A DNA stretch of 64,000 nucleotides, from NCBI GenBank assembly GCA_018398805.1, contig JAGFBZ010002399.1, positions 124,001 to 188,000 of the forward strand. Reading direction: 5' to 3'. The stretch comes from Hirundichthys speculiger. Its lineage: Eukaryota > Chordata > Actinopteri > Beloniformes > Exocoetidae. The position numbers and the translations under genes were made by a program. Below, piece after piece: positions 54,595 through 64,000 of the stretch. Position 1 is the stretch's first letter. Each line of letters opens with the position of its first letter. A model generated the notes under the pieces. It saw only the letters and a list, made by a program, of their open reading frames with translations, made no database searches and was not told where the DNA came from.

Positions 54595-55215
54595 GTACCT
54601 GGTGCAGCCATTCGGGCTTGTCAGTAGTCCTTCAGTATTCCATTTTTTCATCAATGATATGTTTCACTGAGTCGTAGTGTGTATATATAGATGACAATGA
54701 TCTACTCCGACTCCTATAAGGATCATATCGGACTAATTGCTCATAATCTATATGCCAAATTGGAAAAGTGTGAGTTTCGCCAGACAATGGTGTCGTTCCT
54801 CTGCTATGTCATCAGCTCGTTAGCCATGAATGAGAAGAAGGTTTACTTGGTAGTCAACTGCCCACAACCTGTCACTGTGAAGGAGTAACAACGCTTCCTG
54901 GGCTTTGCTAATTTCTACCAATGGTTCATCCATGGTTTCAGCTCAATTGCAGCTCCCGACATCTATAGCTCACAAGGGAAAGCAATGTCTGGTGTGGACA
55001 TCGGCCGCCACACTTGCATTCCGAGACATGAAGGAGCGATTTGCTACAGCTCCTATTCTACACCACCCCAATCCTGAATGAGAATTCATTGTGGAGATGC
55101 ATATATCCAGCATCGGCATCGGCATTTTCTCGGAATGGAAAGGAGACCCTCCTAAATTGTATTCCTGTGCATTCTTTTCCCATAAGCTCTGTCCCATTTG
55201 AGCACCCCCTGCTGA
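54595..55215 (+). pseudogene. Ty3/gypsy LTR-retrotransposon pol fragment (RT to RNase H start)
   Basis: YEYLVQPFGLVSSPSVFHFF starts at about 54591, the palm segment before the active site. YIDD follows at 54684-54695 in a shifted frame. KLEKCEFRQTMVSFLCYVIS appears at 54756-54815, then QRFLGF-type and FANFYQWFI (about 54890-54930), and the RNase H entry F-R-D-M-K-E-R-F-A-T-A-P-I-L (about 55020-55060). Several frameshifts and stops break the frame, and no LTRs are seen nearby. I did not reconstruct the protein. Confidence 0.8.
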
Positions 55216-55304
55216 GAACATGTTCCCGCAGCTATGTCTGCGAGCGACTCGCGACTGTGTCTCGTGTGAATATGTAGCTTGTAACATTGACATCGTAACT
55301 TAAG

Positions 55305-56254
55305 CATGGCAGAAAGTGTTAATAGCACGCAGGACATTTACCAACCCACTAAAATGATGAAGTCCAAGGTCTGAGCATATTTTTTATTTAAGAATGCCGA
55401 GGGTCAACCGGTGGAGGACAGTTATCCTGTCTGCAGAGCACTTCTTTATATTTTATTGTAATTTCTACAAGCAACTTGAAGGAGCTAAGGCTAATGCTTC
55501 AAGCTACTGAGATGTTTGACCAAGAGTAACCTGGTCGACGCGCTTCGCTAACTCGCATTTGGTAAACGTTACCGTTGCGTGTTGATCGAAAAAAGGACCG
55601 GAACGATGTTCTTCTGATGCAGTTAAAATATTAATTTATTCCATTAACTGATCCGACAACCATAACGCCAGCAGTTAGCGCCACAGCGGTCAAAAACCTT
55701 TTGCCCTTCCGGGTCAAACACCTAACCAATAACAGGCAGCTACCTTTATACCTGACCCTCAGGTAACAACACAGCGACACCCACAGACACACAGAGTGAA
55801 CTACAATTCAGAACAACATATTTGGCTTCTATACAACTGTTTCTTTATTTACACATTTATACATATTTAAGGTTCAGCTTAAAGTCTAAAGTTTATTTCA
55901 TTTAAAGTTGCACAATAATTTTTGTTCCTGATAATTGTTTGCATATTTTGACCTACTATGGTTGTTAAAGTGTTTATTTAAATTTGCACCAGACAAATAC
56001 GCTTTGTTCCTGTTATTTATTTTGTTCATTTAACATAAAACCTCTTTCTGTGCCAGTTGTTTGCCTTTTTAATGTGAAAGTTTTGGCTTCTGGTGTTTTA
56101 GTATGACAAGAAATTCACAAGATTTTGTGAAATTATTTAAATGTATGTGATTTTTGGACATTTGTACAGCAATGAAGAATATTGCGATAATATCGTAAAC
56201 CATGATAATTTGGTCACTATAATCGAGATATCAAATTTTGTATATCGTTACATC
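55305..56254 (+). mobile_element. hAT relic with BED-finger exon and right end
   Basis: ATG at 55305 begins MAESVNSTQDIYQPTKMMKS, then a stop-disrupted AYFLFKNAEGQPVEDSYPVC. This has the form of the BED domain start of a hAT transposase, with the first Cys visible. The right terminus at about 56254 reads ATATCGTTACATCCCTA. That pairs in style with TAGGGATGNAACG left ends, one of which lies isolated at 52804. The catalytic region is gone. Confidence 0.5.
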
Positions 56255-56259
56255 CCTAC

Positions 56260-57055
56260 TGGAGAACTACTGGCAGCAGGTTGGAAGCATGAGGTCCATC
56301 AGGCCAAAGAGAGTTTTCTAAATCTGAGTGGGAAAAAAAACTGTCATCACAAGTAAATCGATTGTAACAAAGAAAAAAAATGTAATTGGTTCTGATGTAA
56401 TCTATAATGTGATGCTACATTGAAAGGACCGTGTTATCCTGTCATCTAAGGCTACGTTGGCCAACATCCCGCTCCAACTTGAACGCTTCAGATGCTTGAA
56501 AGAAAACCAGTACAGAAAGCTGACAGCTGACAGGAATCAGACGTCTCTGGCCACTTAATGACATCGTTCATCCTCTTTGATGGAGGCAGCTTGGGTGGCC
56601 ATTCTGGCATCCTTCTGACAGTTCTTCCGGTTAATGCTGGCGGCCATTGATAGTCAACAACATCACATTCTAGAATAGTTTTCCTGACAGTCCTTATGAT
56701 TTGGGTGCCCAATAGCAACAAAGCAGGACTGTAGTCTTATTTAATTCCTTTGTAAATGCCTTAAAAGATGTTTATCTCGACAGTTTACCGCTGGTCAATT
56801 TCATTTGGATGTTTTTACCTCCAAAAAGAGGAGAGAGGGGGCAATACACACAGACAGAGCACCCAGATGTGCTCCTCCCCTCTACTGGAGACTGACCAGG
56901 AGCAAAACTGAGCAAGAAGGAGGAATTTTAAATGATCTTCTCCGAATTGTTGTGCAGAATGTGAGATCGCTGTCACAAGAAATGCAAGAATGACAAAGAC
57001 AAAATATGGCACCAAGGATTTAAGGGCGGTTTGTGTTACCACAATATGACTGCAG
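56260..57055. other. no gene seen
   Basis: Short frames only; no recognised repeat termini. Confidence 0.4.
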
Positions 57056-57239
57056 AAACACACTATATTTCCAAAAGTATTCTCTCACCTGCCTTGACTC
57101 ACATATGAGCTTTAGCTCCTCCCATTCCTAATCAATATGACGTGGCTACGTGGCTATATGACTTTGCAGCTAGAACAGCTTCAACTCTTCTGTGAAGGCT
57201 GTCCACAAGGTTTAGGAGTGTGTTTATGGGGATTTTTGT

Positions 57240-57479
57240 TTATTCTTCCAGAAGAACATTAGTGAGGTCAAACACTGATGTTGGACCAGAAGGTCTGGAT
57301 CTCAGTCTCTGCTCTAATTCATCCCAAAGGTCTTCTATCAGGTTGAGGTCAGGACTCTGTGCAGGCCAGTCAAGTTCATCCACACCAGACTCTTCCATCC
57401 ATGTCTTTATGGACCTTGCTTTGTGCGCTGGTGCACAGTCATGTTGAAGAGGAAGGGACCAGCTCCAAACTGGTCCCAC
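57240..57479 (-). pseudogene. Tc1 transposase C-terminal segment
   Basis: The minus frame includes QHDCAPAHKARSIKTWMEES, with the second catalytic Asp in D-x-x-P-x-H. It continues LDWPAQSPDLNLIEDLWDEL, the P-D-L-N-x-I-E box whose acidic residue completes the triad. The frame is open only for this segment. The upstream part, including the SDE region, lies in other frames. The gene is split by the hAT at 57833. The residues visible here are intact, but the gene is not. Confidence 0.85.
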
Positions 57480-58530
57480 AAAGTTGGGATCATGGAATTG
57501 TCCAAAATGTCTTGGTCTGCTGAAGCAGAGTTCCTTTCACTGGAACAAAGGGGCCAAGCCCAGCTCCTGAAAAACAACCCCACACCATAACCCCCCCTCC
57601 ACCAAACTTTACACTTGGATCAATGCAGTCAGACCAGTACCGTTCTCCTGGAAACCACCAAACCCAGACTCTTCCATCAGATCACCAGATGGAGAAGTGT
57701 GGTTCTTCACTCCAGAGAACGTTCCTCCACTGCTCTAGAGTCCAGTGGTGGCTGCTTTACTCCACTGCATCTGACGCTTTGCATTGTTCTTGGTGATGTC
57801 TGGCTTGGATGCAGCTGCGTCACCATGGAAACTAGGGCTGGGTTAAACGATTATTTTTGTAATCGATTAATCTAGAAAATAGTTTTTTGATGCATCGATT
57901 AATCTAACGATTCATTTTTAAATCCGATTTCGATTCGATTTCGATTCGATTATCGATTATCTCCCCATAATTTGACCTATATAGCAATTAATGCAAATTT
58001 ATCTCCATGAATAAAACACAAATTTCTTCTTTCAAGTTCAAAAATGAATTGTATTGAACAATACAACAATAAAGTGCACACAGTTGTAGTGCAATGGAAT
58101 CCTATAATAAAAAAATAATAAAATAAAACTTTCCTTCAATAAATAAAACAGCAAAAAACACAATCTGAACCAAAATCTTATCAACATAAAATAAATAAAA
58201 AATAACAGCAGCGGTGACAGCTGCAATTTACAAAACAACACAATGTGTGACAGCAGCAACTTAGCCTAATCATTTAAATCTGTGAAATAAATAACAAATA
58301 ATTCAAGTATTAGGCCTATTACAGTTAAGTGAACAGTAGTTTAATTTTTAGTAGTTAGGATGCTCTCAGTAAGTGCAGCAGCCTCCTGGGGGGTGCAGGG
58401 GGGGTGTTTTTTTTCATCTGATAGTACAAACTTTTCTGCTTATCCCTGTCCCAGAAAACATAAATCACAAACACAGTGCACAGGTTAAAAAAAAATATAC
58501 TTCTAAATGATCTGCCCATACCAATAAAGT

Positions 58531-58532
58531 AT

Positions 58533-58593
<61 letters not shown>
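58531..58593. repeat. (ATA)n microsatellite
   Basis: About 20 units inside the middle hAT. Confidence 0.92.
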
Positions 58594-58595
<2 letters not shown>

Positions 58596-58747
58596 ACATT
58601 AACCTAAAAGTTGAAAGTTAAACTAACTTTAGCGTGTATTTGAGGAGTGTGTGTCTGTGTCAGTTAAAAAAAGAAAGTGCGTCGGCAAGAGGCGAGTGTG
58701 TGAGGCGCGTGTGCGTGTTTAAGTGGGCACATGTTCTGTGTGTGCAA

Positions 58748-59029
58748 TAGAGATGCGCGGATGAACCGCGCACCCGCGGGCGGAGCGGATAATCCGCATA
58801 TCGGGCGGATGACTCGTCAAAAAATAATACTTTAATTAAATTCGGGCGGGTTGCGGTTGAAGCACTCAAATAATAATAAGAAAAAATATTTTACATATTA
58901 TTAAAAAGGATGGCGGGTCGGTTCGGTTTTGAAAATTGGTGAAAAAACGTTCCTGCAAATGGATAGCGGGCGGATAGAGATTTTAAGAAGCGGTTGCAGG
59001 TTAAAATATACGTCATCCGCGCATCTCTA
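58748..59029. mobile_element. hAT element, innermost level, perfect target duplication
   Basis: The ends are TAGAGATGCGCGGATGA and TCATCCGCGCATCTCTA, 17-bp inverted repeats. The exact duplication GTGTGCAA lies at 58740-58747 and 59030-59037. It is 282 bp with GCGGGCGGA words and has no coding content. Confidence 0.95.
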
Positions 59030-59126
59030 GTGTGCAAGGCTGGAGCACAAGTTACGTGGTGCGGTTTGGATGAATGACGGGGTTAATCACCGCAAACAAG
59101 GAAAGAAAAAAAAGTTGAAAACTTAC

Positions 59127-59340
59127 GGCGTCTTCTCCTTCACACAAGCAGCTCCCGCGTGCCTCTTCTTAAGGTGCTGGTGCATCGCGGTAGTGCTTTT
59201 ATGATATGCCATCTCTATTTTTGCACAGGTCACAGACCACCGAATCGTTCCCTTTAGGTGTAAAGTACTCCCATAGTTTTGACATCCTGTTACGAGATAG
59301 CTTCTTCTCCCCCGACTCGCTGCTACTCGATACCGCGCCG
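59127..59340 (-). pseudogene. BED zinc-finger exon of the middle hAT (frameshifted)
   Basis: The minus frame 1 gives [20 protein letters not shown], the aromatic entry and CX2C pair. After one extra base in an A run it continues in another frame as [20 protein letters not shown], the H-X4-H half (HLKKRH). The exon would otherwise be a complete BED finger. Downstream transposase exons are not present. Confidence 0.8.
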
Positions 59341-59359
59341 CCGCCATTTTTTGATTCTG

Positions 59360-59446
59360 AGTGACGACGCATCGACGTGCAGATTTTGCGTCGACGTATT
59401 TTTTGCGTCGACGTAATCGATGACGTCGACGCGTCGTCCCAGCCCT
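59360..59446. promoter_or_regulatory. sub-terminal GCGTCGACGT repeat cluster of the middle hAT
   Basis: CATCGACGTGCA, GCGTCGACGTA (twice), ATGACGTCGACG and CGTCGTCC lie within about 85 bp of the right end. The CGTCGACG core is itself palindromic. Arrays like this are typical hAT transposase-binding sites. Confidence 0.6.
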
Positions 59447-59899
59447 AATGGAAACCCATTCATGAAGCTCTCTGCACTGTTGTTGAGCTGATCTGCAGGA
59501 CACATGAAGTTTGGAGGTCTGTAGTGATCGACTCTGCAGAAAGTTGGTGACCTCTTCTCACTATGTTCTTCAGCATCCTCTGACCCCGCCCCCTCAGTTT
59601 ACCTGTCCTACCACTTCATAGCTGAGTTGCTGTCGTTTCCAAACACTTCTATTTCCTGATAATCCATCTGACAGTTGACTGTGGAATATTTAGGAGAGAG
59701 GAAATTTCACCACTGGATTTGTTTCTCAGATGTCATCCTATCACAGTTCCACCTGGAATTCACTGAGCTCCTGAGAGAGACCCATTCTTTCACAGATGTT
59801 TCTAGAAACAGTCTGCATGTCTAGGTGATTCATTTATACACCTGTGGACATGGAAGTGACTGGAACACCTGATTCTGATACTTTTGGCAATATAGTGTA

Positions 59900-60414
59900 T
59901 ATTGGACTCCAGAACCACTTCACGTGGCCTTCGTGCACGCGCACAGCGGAAGAGGAGGGATTGCAGCGTTCGTTAGCAGCAGATGGTGTGATCCTGGAGA
60001 TGCTGCCATGAATGAGAGTTTGTGCATCTGGATGTTCAAGTGTTGGCTGCGAGTTTGCATTCATGTTTTCCAGCGACAGATTTCGTTCCTGCTGCCCATC
60101 GACGCTGCGTGCTTCGGCATCGGCTCAAACCGCGGAGCTCATCGAGTTTTCAAACACCTCTCTCTGCTACGCGTTCAACTTTCCTGTAGTCTGTTGACTA
60201 ATTTTGATTTTGTTTTTTTCTTAATATTTATTTTCAGTTTATATTGCAGCAAATTAATTTCCCTCAGGAGATTAATAAAGTATTATTCTGTTGAATTGCA
60301 TTCATTCTCTCTCAGCAGTTCCAACGTCTCCATTTCTCATTTTAGTCCCTGAGTGCTCCGTTGCTGTATGATTATCTTTCCAAACCCGTCTCTTCCTCTG
60401 CCACAGTTTGTCTT
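59900..60414. other. no gene seen
   Basis: The open frame 59924-60352 has no recognised motif. Confidence 0.4.
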
Positions 60415-60420
60415 CTCTAC

Positions 60421-61133
60421 TATGGAGCCCCGTTTGGGTCATAATTCAATGAATAAATGACTCTATTATTATGAAATACAGGTGTTTATTATTATGAAAT
60501 ACATGTTTATTATTATGAAATATTTCCCATTATTATGAAAAAATGTAATTATTATGAAATATATTTTTATTATTATTTAATCTTAGTTTAATGCATAAAA
60601 TTTTTTTTTAGAATGGCTTTTTTTTATCTAAGAATGAGTTTTTACATAATGGCTTCCTTTTTCATAAGAATGAGCTTTTACATAATAATGACATTTTGCC
60701 ACTGGGCGGGACCAGTGGTTGACCTGCACACTCATTGGCTGATCCTTCTCCATTCTACGCTCTGACATCGACTAGTTTTGGCCGTGAGGTCCCGTTAGCA
60801 GCGGGCCGTGACATCATCAAGGTGCGCTCCTACTGGCCTGGAGTATATACATTGCACCTCTCGCCCACTATCGATGTTCACTGTTCTGTTGCTTATGCCT
60901 CAATGAAAGAGCAGCCAATCACATAAATGGCTCCGCCCTCTCTGCTGTGATTGACACACAAATCATTCTTATGAAAAACTGAGCCATTATTATGTAAAAG
61001 CTCATTCTTATGAAAAACGGAACCATTATCATAATAATGGGAAATATTATTATAAAAATAAAATAAAAACACCTGTATTTCATAATAATAGACTCATTTA
61101 TTCATTGAATTATGACCCAAACGGGGCTCCATA
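60421..61133. mobile_element. foldback/MITE element with 67-bp terminal inverted repeats
   Basis: Arms 60421-60487 and 61067-61133 start TATGGAGCCCCGTTTGGGTC and match with a single mismatch. CTCTAC occurs directly outside on both sides (60415-60420, 61134-61139). Both arms continue inward as loose TTATTATGAAA repeats, plus a second inverted pair around AGCTTTTACATAATAATG/CATTATTATGTAAAAGCT. The core at 60700-60950 is non-coding. Superfamily uncertain. Confidence 0.85.
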
Positions 61134-61139
61134 CTCTAC

Positions 61140-61825
61140 TCACCTGGTCTGAGTTGTCTCTCACATCTGGTAAGAGCCTTGTTCCACCCTCGCCTCGCCT
61201 TCCCAGCTCTGACTCTCGTCACCATCGTCTTGGCCCCGTTCACCCTCTCCGTCTCCATCGGACGACAGTGAACAGCCGGTGCGGAGCGCTCGGGCGAAAT
61301 AGCACCCACTGATGAATGCTGATCCCGTCCCGGCAGTCGCTGCCCCCCCAGTCGCTGTTGGCACTTAGGCCTCCTGAACACAGATGCCACTTTTCATTTG
61401 TCACATGCAAATGGGACCAACGGGGAAGGTTTCTCGTGCATAAAAAAGCACCGATGTGCACCACCTTGACTCGCCCACACATAGTGTCAGACATAAACAC
61501 AAGTCAAGGAGCACAGGATTCGAATACACTGAATAAATACCAGTATTATTGAGACTGCAGCTCTCATCTAAACTTAGAGAGAATCTTTAGACAGGAAAAG
61601 TCAACATAATTATTCAGAAAATGTCACAAACTCATGAAAATTTTAAATTAATTCGAAACAGTATTATATTGTTGCAGTAAAAGTAATTGACCTTTCGGTA
61701 AGCGCCACCCCCTCCCTAGTTACTGTTGCTAGGTCGGACAAACTTGCTGCTCCTGCGTTAAGGACTGTGTTAATTCGCTATTTTTCCGATGTGTATCATC
61801 AGTGTTAATATTATACTATAATAAC
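61140..61825. other. no gene seen
   Basis: CCACCCCCTCCCTAGTTACT-type sequence near 61705 directly precedes the THAP exon and may be its transposon leader. Otherwise unassigned. Confidence 0.35.
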
Positions 61826-61828
61826 GCC

Positions 61829-62002
61829 ATGGTGAAATATTGCAGCTGGGGACCTGCAACAGTGACTCGAGGTGTCCAGAACATTTGGAGGGACATTTTA
61901 TTCCCTTTCCCAAGATAAAACAAATGCTGGAAAAGTTGTTCCCGTCCACACAAGCAACTGAACGTGGGGAAAGTTACAAAACACACCTACATTTACTCCA
62001 AG
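61829..62002 (+). pseudogene. THAP-type zinc-finger exon (transposon-derived), frameshifted
   Basis: GCCATGG gives a good start context (ATG 61829-61831) for MVKYCSWG. The protein then continues in another frame as CNSDSRCPEHLEG and FIPFPKIK. The C-X(2-4)-C pair and the F-P-x-P box are hallmarks of THAP (C2CH) domains. The exon ends at TCCAAG|GTAAGT, a near-consensus donor at 62003. The frame break lies between the two Cys residues. Fish genomes carry many such exons in THAP-bearing DNA transposons. The remainder of the gene is not found downstream. Confidence 0.75.
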
Positions 62003-62009
62003 GTAAGTT

Positions 62010-62560
62010 TACTTTGTTTATTAGATGATTGATTTAACCACCGTTTAGTAAAAGTAATAATATGATTTAGCAGGCAGGGAGGGTGATGAGTTCTCTGTTA
62101 GCATTAGCTCTGGTCCATAGGTCTGTCCCACACCAGAGCTATGTTAACATGAGACAGTCGCAGCATTGTATTAATACAATTAATAAAGTGATGTTAACAT
62201 CACAAGCCTCAGCTTATACCTAACAAAATAAATATCCAGGGCCATATATATTTGTAGACAACAAGGCAGGCTGATAGCTGGCTAGCGAGCTCTGGTCCAT
62301 AGTAGAGAAGTCATCGACACTTCATCCTTTCTCCTGAGTCACCTGCCTCCAATCCTTAAACTATAAATAAAATCCATCTTTTCCCTTCAGAGTTTGTGTG
62401 TTGGTCCTCCGTTCCTGGTTATCACTCTGCAAAGTGACTTGGACGCCTTTGTTTCCTTGTGCTTTGGGGCTCCATGTTGCATAAGGGCAGATTTAGAGGT
62501 CACGAGAAGGTCATTGGTGACTTTGGCAAAAGCAGATGAAATATGAACCCCGATCCAAAT
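62010..62560. other. no gene; short internal duplication
   Basis: AGCTCTGGTCCATAG occurs at 62107-62121 and again near 62290. Could be an intron or remnant of the THAP transposon. Confidence 0.35.
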
Positions 62561-62564
62561 TCAT

Positions 62565-62993
62565 CATTACCCTCTTCCAAGGAGGTTCTGTTTTTGCTGC
62601 CGTTTATCTGTCTGTCTGTCTATGTTCAAGATAACTCAAAAAGTTATGGATGGATTTTGATGAAATTTTCAGGAGTTGTCAGAAATGTGAAAAGGAAGAA
62701 CTGATTTTATTTTGGCTGTGATCCAGAAGAAATCCTGGATTCTGAATCACTTTCAAATTTTCGATAACATTGCAGTCAATGGGGCCGAAAATTTGTTTTC
62801 TCAATATCTCTGTTAATTATTGCCCAAAAACTCATGAAATTTGACTCAGGGATTGATAATCGAAACCTCTATCAAATTTCAAAGGCTGATCCGGATCTGA
62901 TCCAGAACACGGATTTTATTGCAATCTGTAAATCGCTATATGGGGGAACTGTTGTGTTTGGTGGAGGTCTGCGCTCTCCGAGTGCTTTTCTAG
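62565..62993 (+). mobile_element. Helitron-like non-autonomous element, copy 5 (reference copy)
   Basis: A 429-bp copy. The 5' region carries a decayed ACCCTC-TTCCAA-GGAGGT hairpin. The 3' end has TTGGTGGAGGT, then the hairpin GCGCTC-TCC-GAGTGC (62971-62985), four T, and CTAG (62990-62993) before TTAA. No coding content. Confidence 0.75.
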
Positions 62994-63199
62994 TTAATAT
63001 TGTGTCTACAAAGATAATCATTTCGCTGAGTCTCACTTTTCTCCAGGAGTTTGGAAATGACAGTGGCTGATTCAGATCAACAAAACCTTCATAACATCAA
63101 AAAATGTCCAGAATACTGTGGAGAAGATAGCCGAATCATCAACCAAGCGTAGCCTCGTGCAAATCACCCGTGAACAGGAAAAACATTAAAACATCATGA

Positions 63200-63505
63200 A
63201 TCAGATCCTTTGGACACCAGCTCATGATCCAAAGTACAACACACGTGTCAGAAATGGTGGAGGCGCCGTTCTGGTGTGGGCGTGTTAACCACCGGTGTTA
63301 ACTGATGATGTGACTGCTGACAGAACTGGGCTCCATGAACGCCGTGATGAACAGGAGGGCAGTCTGATACCCTCTGGTCACATTCAGCTGAACAGAACGA
63401 CGCTCCACAGCGCACCTGGATAATGACCCGAAACAGACTGCCAAAGCAAGTTAACTTTTTCAAAGGAAAAGGAGTATTCTTCAACGTCTGAGTCAGCCAA
63501 GAGAG
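63200..63505 (+). pseudogene. Tc1-like transposase fragment (second catalytic Asp region)
   Basis: GGGAVLVWAC (about 63257-63286) corresponds to the Tc1 G-G-G-S-x-M-x-W-G/A block. DNDPKQTAKA (63419-63448) is the D-N-D-P-K-H-T-A-K box with His changed to Gln. Spacing between the two is right for Tc1. The frames differ and stops intervene. The C-terminal Asp/Glu box is replaced by the MITE at 63509. Confidence 0.7.
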
Positions 63506-63508
63506 CAA

Positions 63509-63673
63509 CACTGTCCTGCAGATCCTAGATGTTTCCCTGCTTCAGTGCACCTGAGTCCAATGAACCCATCGTTAATAAACTCAACAAACACACCTGGATG
63601 ACGAGCTGGTGGTGGTTCAACATCTAACACAAGCAGGGCAGTGGACCTTGAGGACCGGAGCTGAAGACCCCTG
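63509..63673. mobile_element. hAT-type MITE, left-truncated (GGACCGGAGCTGAAGACCCCTG end)
   Basis: ATCCTAGATGTTTCCCTGC at the left is complementary in style to GTTCAACATCTAACACAAGCAGGG near the right. The terminus CTTGAGGACCGGAGCTGAAG and ACCCCTG is that of a very common fish element whose complementary end reads CAGGGGTCTTCA. The outer left 30 bp is missing. Confidence 0.55.
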
Positions 63674-63674
63674 C

Positions 63675-64000
63675 GACGGAGCAGGACGGCCCACAAATGA
63701 AGAGCAGCTGGAGACGGCTGCAGTGAATGCTGGGAATCCATCTGCACGCAGGAAAGTCAAAATGGGCTCCAGACCTCAGGACCATCACTGACTGCTGAAC
63801 ATTTTCATCCATGTATATTATCATGTTTATAATTACGTCACGTTTGCTAAATATTTGAGATACTTTGCTTAAAATGGCTGTAATTATTTCACGGTAAATG
63901 GCACATTTTTGTAAATATGTGGAAATCCTGGATGGACATCAACACTTTGATGACATCTCTATTGTTTTTATTTTGAATAAAATAATCCTGGTGGTGTATA
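63675..64000. other. no gene seen
   Basis: Ordinary sequence to the window edge. Two polyadenylation-like AATAAA motifs near the end (about 63976-63985) have no gene attached. Confidence 0.4.

Larger units (their letters stand above)
57833..59447 (-). mobile_element. hAT element nested in Tc1 (middle level), perfect target duplication
   Basis: The ends are TAGGGCTGGGTTAAACG and GTCGTCCCAGCCCTA. The target duplication ATGGAAAC is exact (57825-57832, 59448-59455). The 1615 bp include a 282-bp younger hAT (58748-59029) and an ATA microsatellite. GCGTCGACGT repeats cluster at the right end. A BED exon lies at 59127-59340 on the minus strand; the catalytic domain is missing. Confidence 0.93.
57061..59897 (-). 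mobile_element. Tc1-like transposon, interrupted by a hAT (outer level of a triple nest)
   Basis: The ends CACTATATTTCCAAAAGTAT and GATACTTTTGGCAATATAGTG are inverted repeats. TA follows on the right; the left flank is CA. Removing the nested hAT leaves about 1.2 kb, the full length of a Tc1 element, with the transposase on the minus strand. The 57615-57830 and 59456-59870 parts carry the remaining transposase regions in order. Confidence 0.88.

Noticed and set aside
1..64000. CRISPR array, prophage, operon or biosynthetic cluster
   Set aside because: No spaced direct repeats, no tandem co-oriented ORFs and no bacterial coding density; the window is eukaryotic.

Overview
This window looks like nuclear DNA of a ray-finned (teleost) fish. 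It contains a 5'-truncated Rex3 retrotransposon, an RTE-clade LINE of teleosts whose two standard PCR-primer sites can be read in the sequence. It also carries many copies of hAT, Tc1/mariner, PIF/Harbinger-like, piggyBac-like and Helitron-like DNA elements typical of fish genomes. Base composition is AT-leaning, with many microsatellites and TTAGGG-type interstitial telomeric repeats. There are no bacterial operons, CRISPR arrays, rRNA genes or functional tRNA genes.

No intact host protein-coding gene is recognisable. The only host-exon candidates are an open stretch at the left edge ending in a good splice donor (about 26-232) and a weaker one near 51.6-51.9 kb. Everything with protein homology belongs to mobile elements and is broken: the Rex3 reverse transcriptase (14.6-16.6 kb), a Jockey-superfamily LINE (9.5-11.15 kb), a Ty3/gypsy pol fragment (54.6-55.2 kb), four Tc1-like transposase relics, several hAT transposase pieces, a piggyBac N-terminal piece and a THAP zinc-finger exon.

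Layout. 0-9.5 kb: Helitron-like copies, a CAGTGACG hAT-like element, a Harbinger-like fragment, a 750-bp hAT with target duplication, and a Tigger-like MITE. 9.5-17.3 kb: an old LINE split by a hAT, a tRNA-derived SINE with a perfect target duplication, and Rex3 inserted into A/T-rich sequence that ends in a LINE-like 3' tail. 17.3-26 kb: more TA-flanked MITEs, a hAT, and one copy of an unclassified dispersed repeat. 26-31.3 kb: a nested stack of hAT in hAT, then Tc1 containing a Charlie-like hAT containing a Tigger-like MITE. 32-38.3 kb: a piggyBac derivative, a hAT with perfect duplication, a Tc1 relic, a complete Harbinger-like MITE, and a Charlie-like hAT with an open zinc-finger ORF. 40-45.4 kb: a MITE inside an (AT)n tract, a Tc1 relic, about 200 bp of telomere-like repeat, and a mosaic of element ends. 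48.8-56.3 kb: a head-to-head telomeric junction, two hATs, the second copy of the unclassified repeat, two opposed hAT transposase relics separated by (AT)n, a 175-bp hAT deletion derivative, and gypsy pol. 57-60 kb: a three-level nest (Tc1 > hAT > hAT). 60.4-64 kb: a foldback element with 67-bp arms, a THAP exon, a Helitron-like copy, and a Tc1 relic.

The genes do not form a pathway. The recurring theme is transposon decay and nesting. Several non-autonomous derivatives keep only the DNA-binding exon (BED, THAP or piggyBac N-terminus) and have lost the catalytic core. Boundaries were placed by eye from terminal inverted repeats and target duplications. Family names come from recognised termini and protein motifs, not from a database search.
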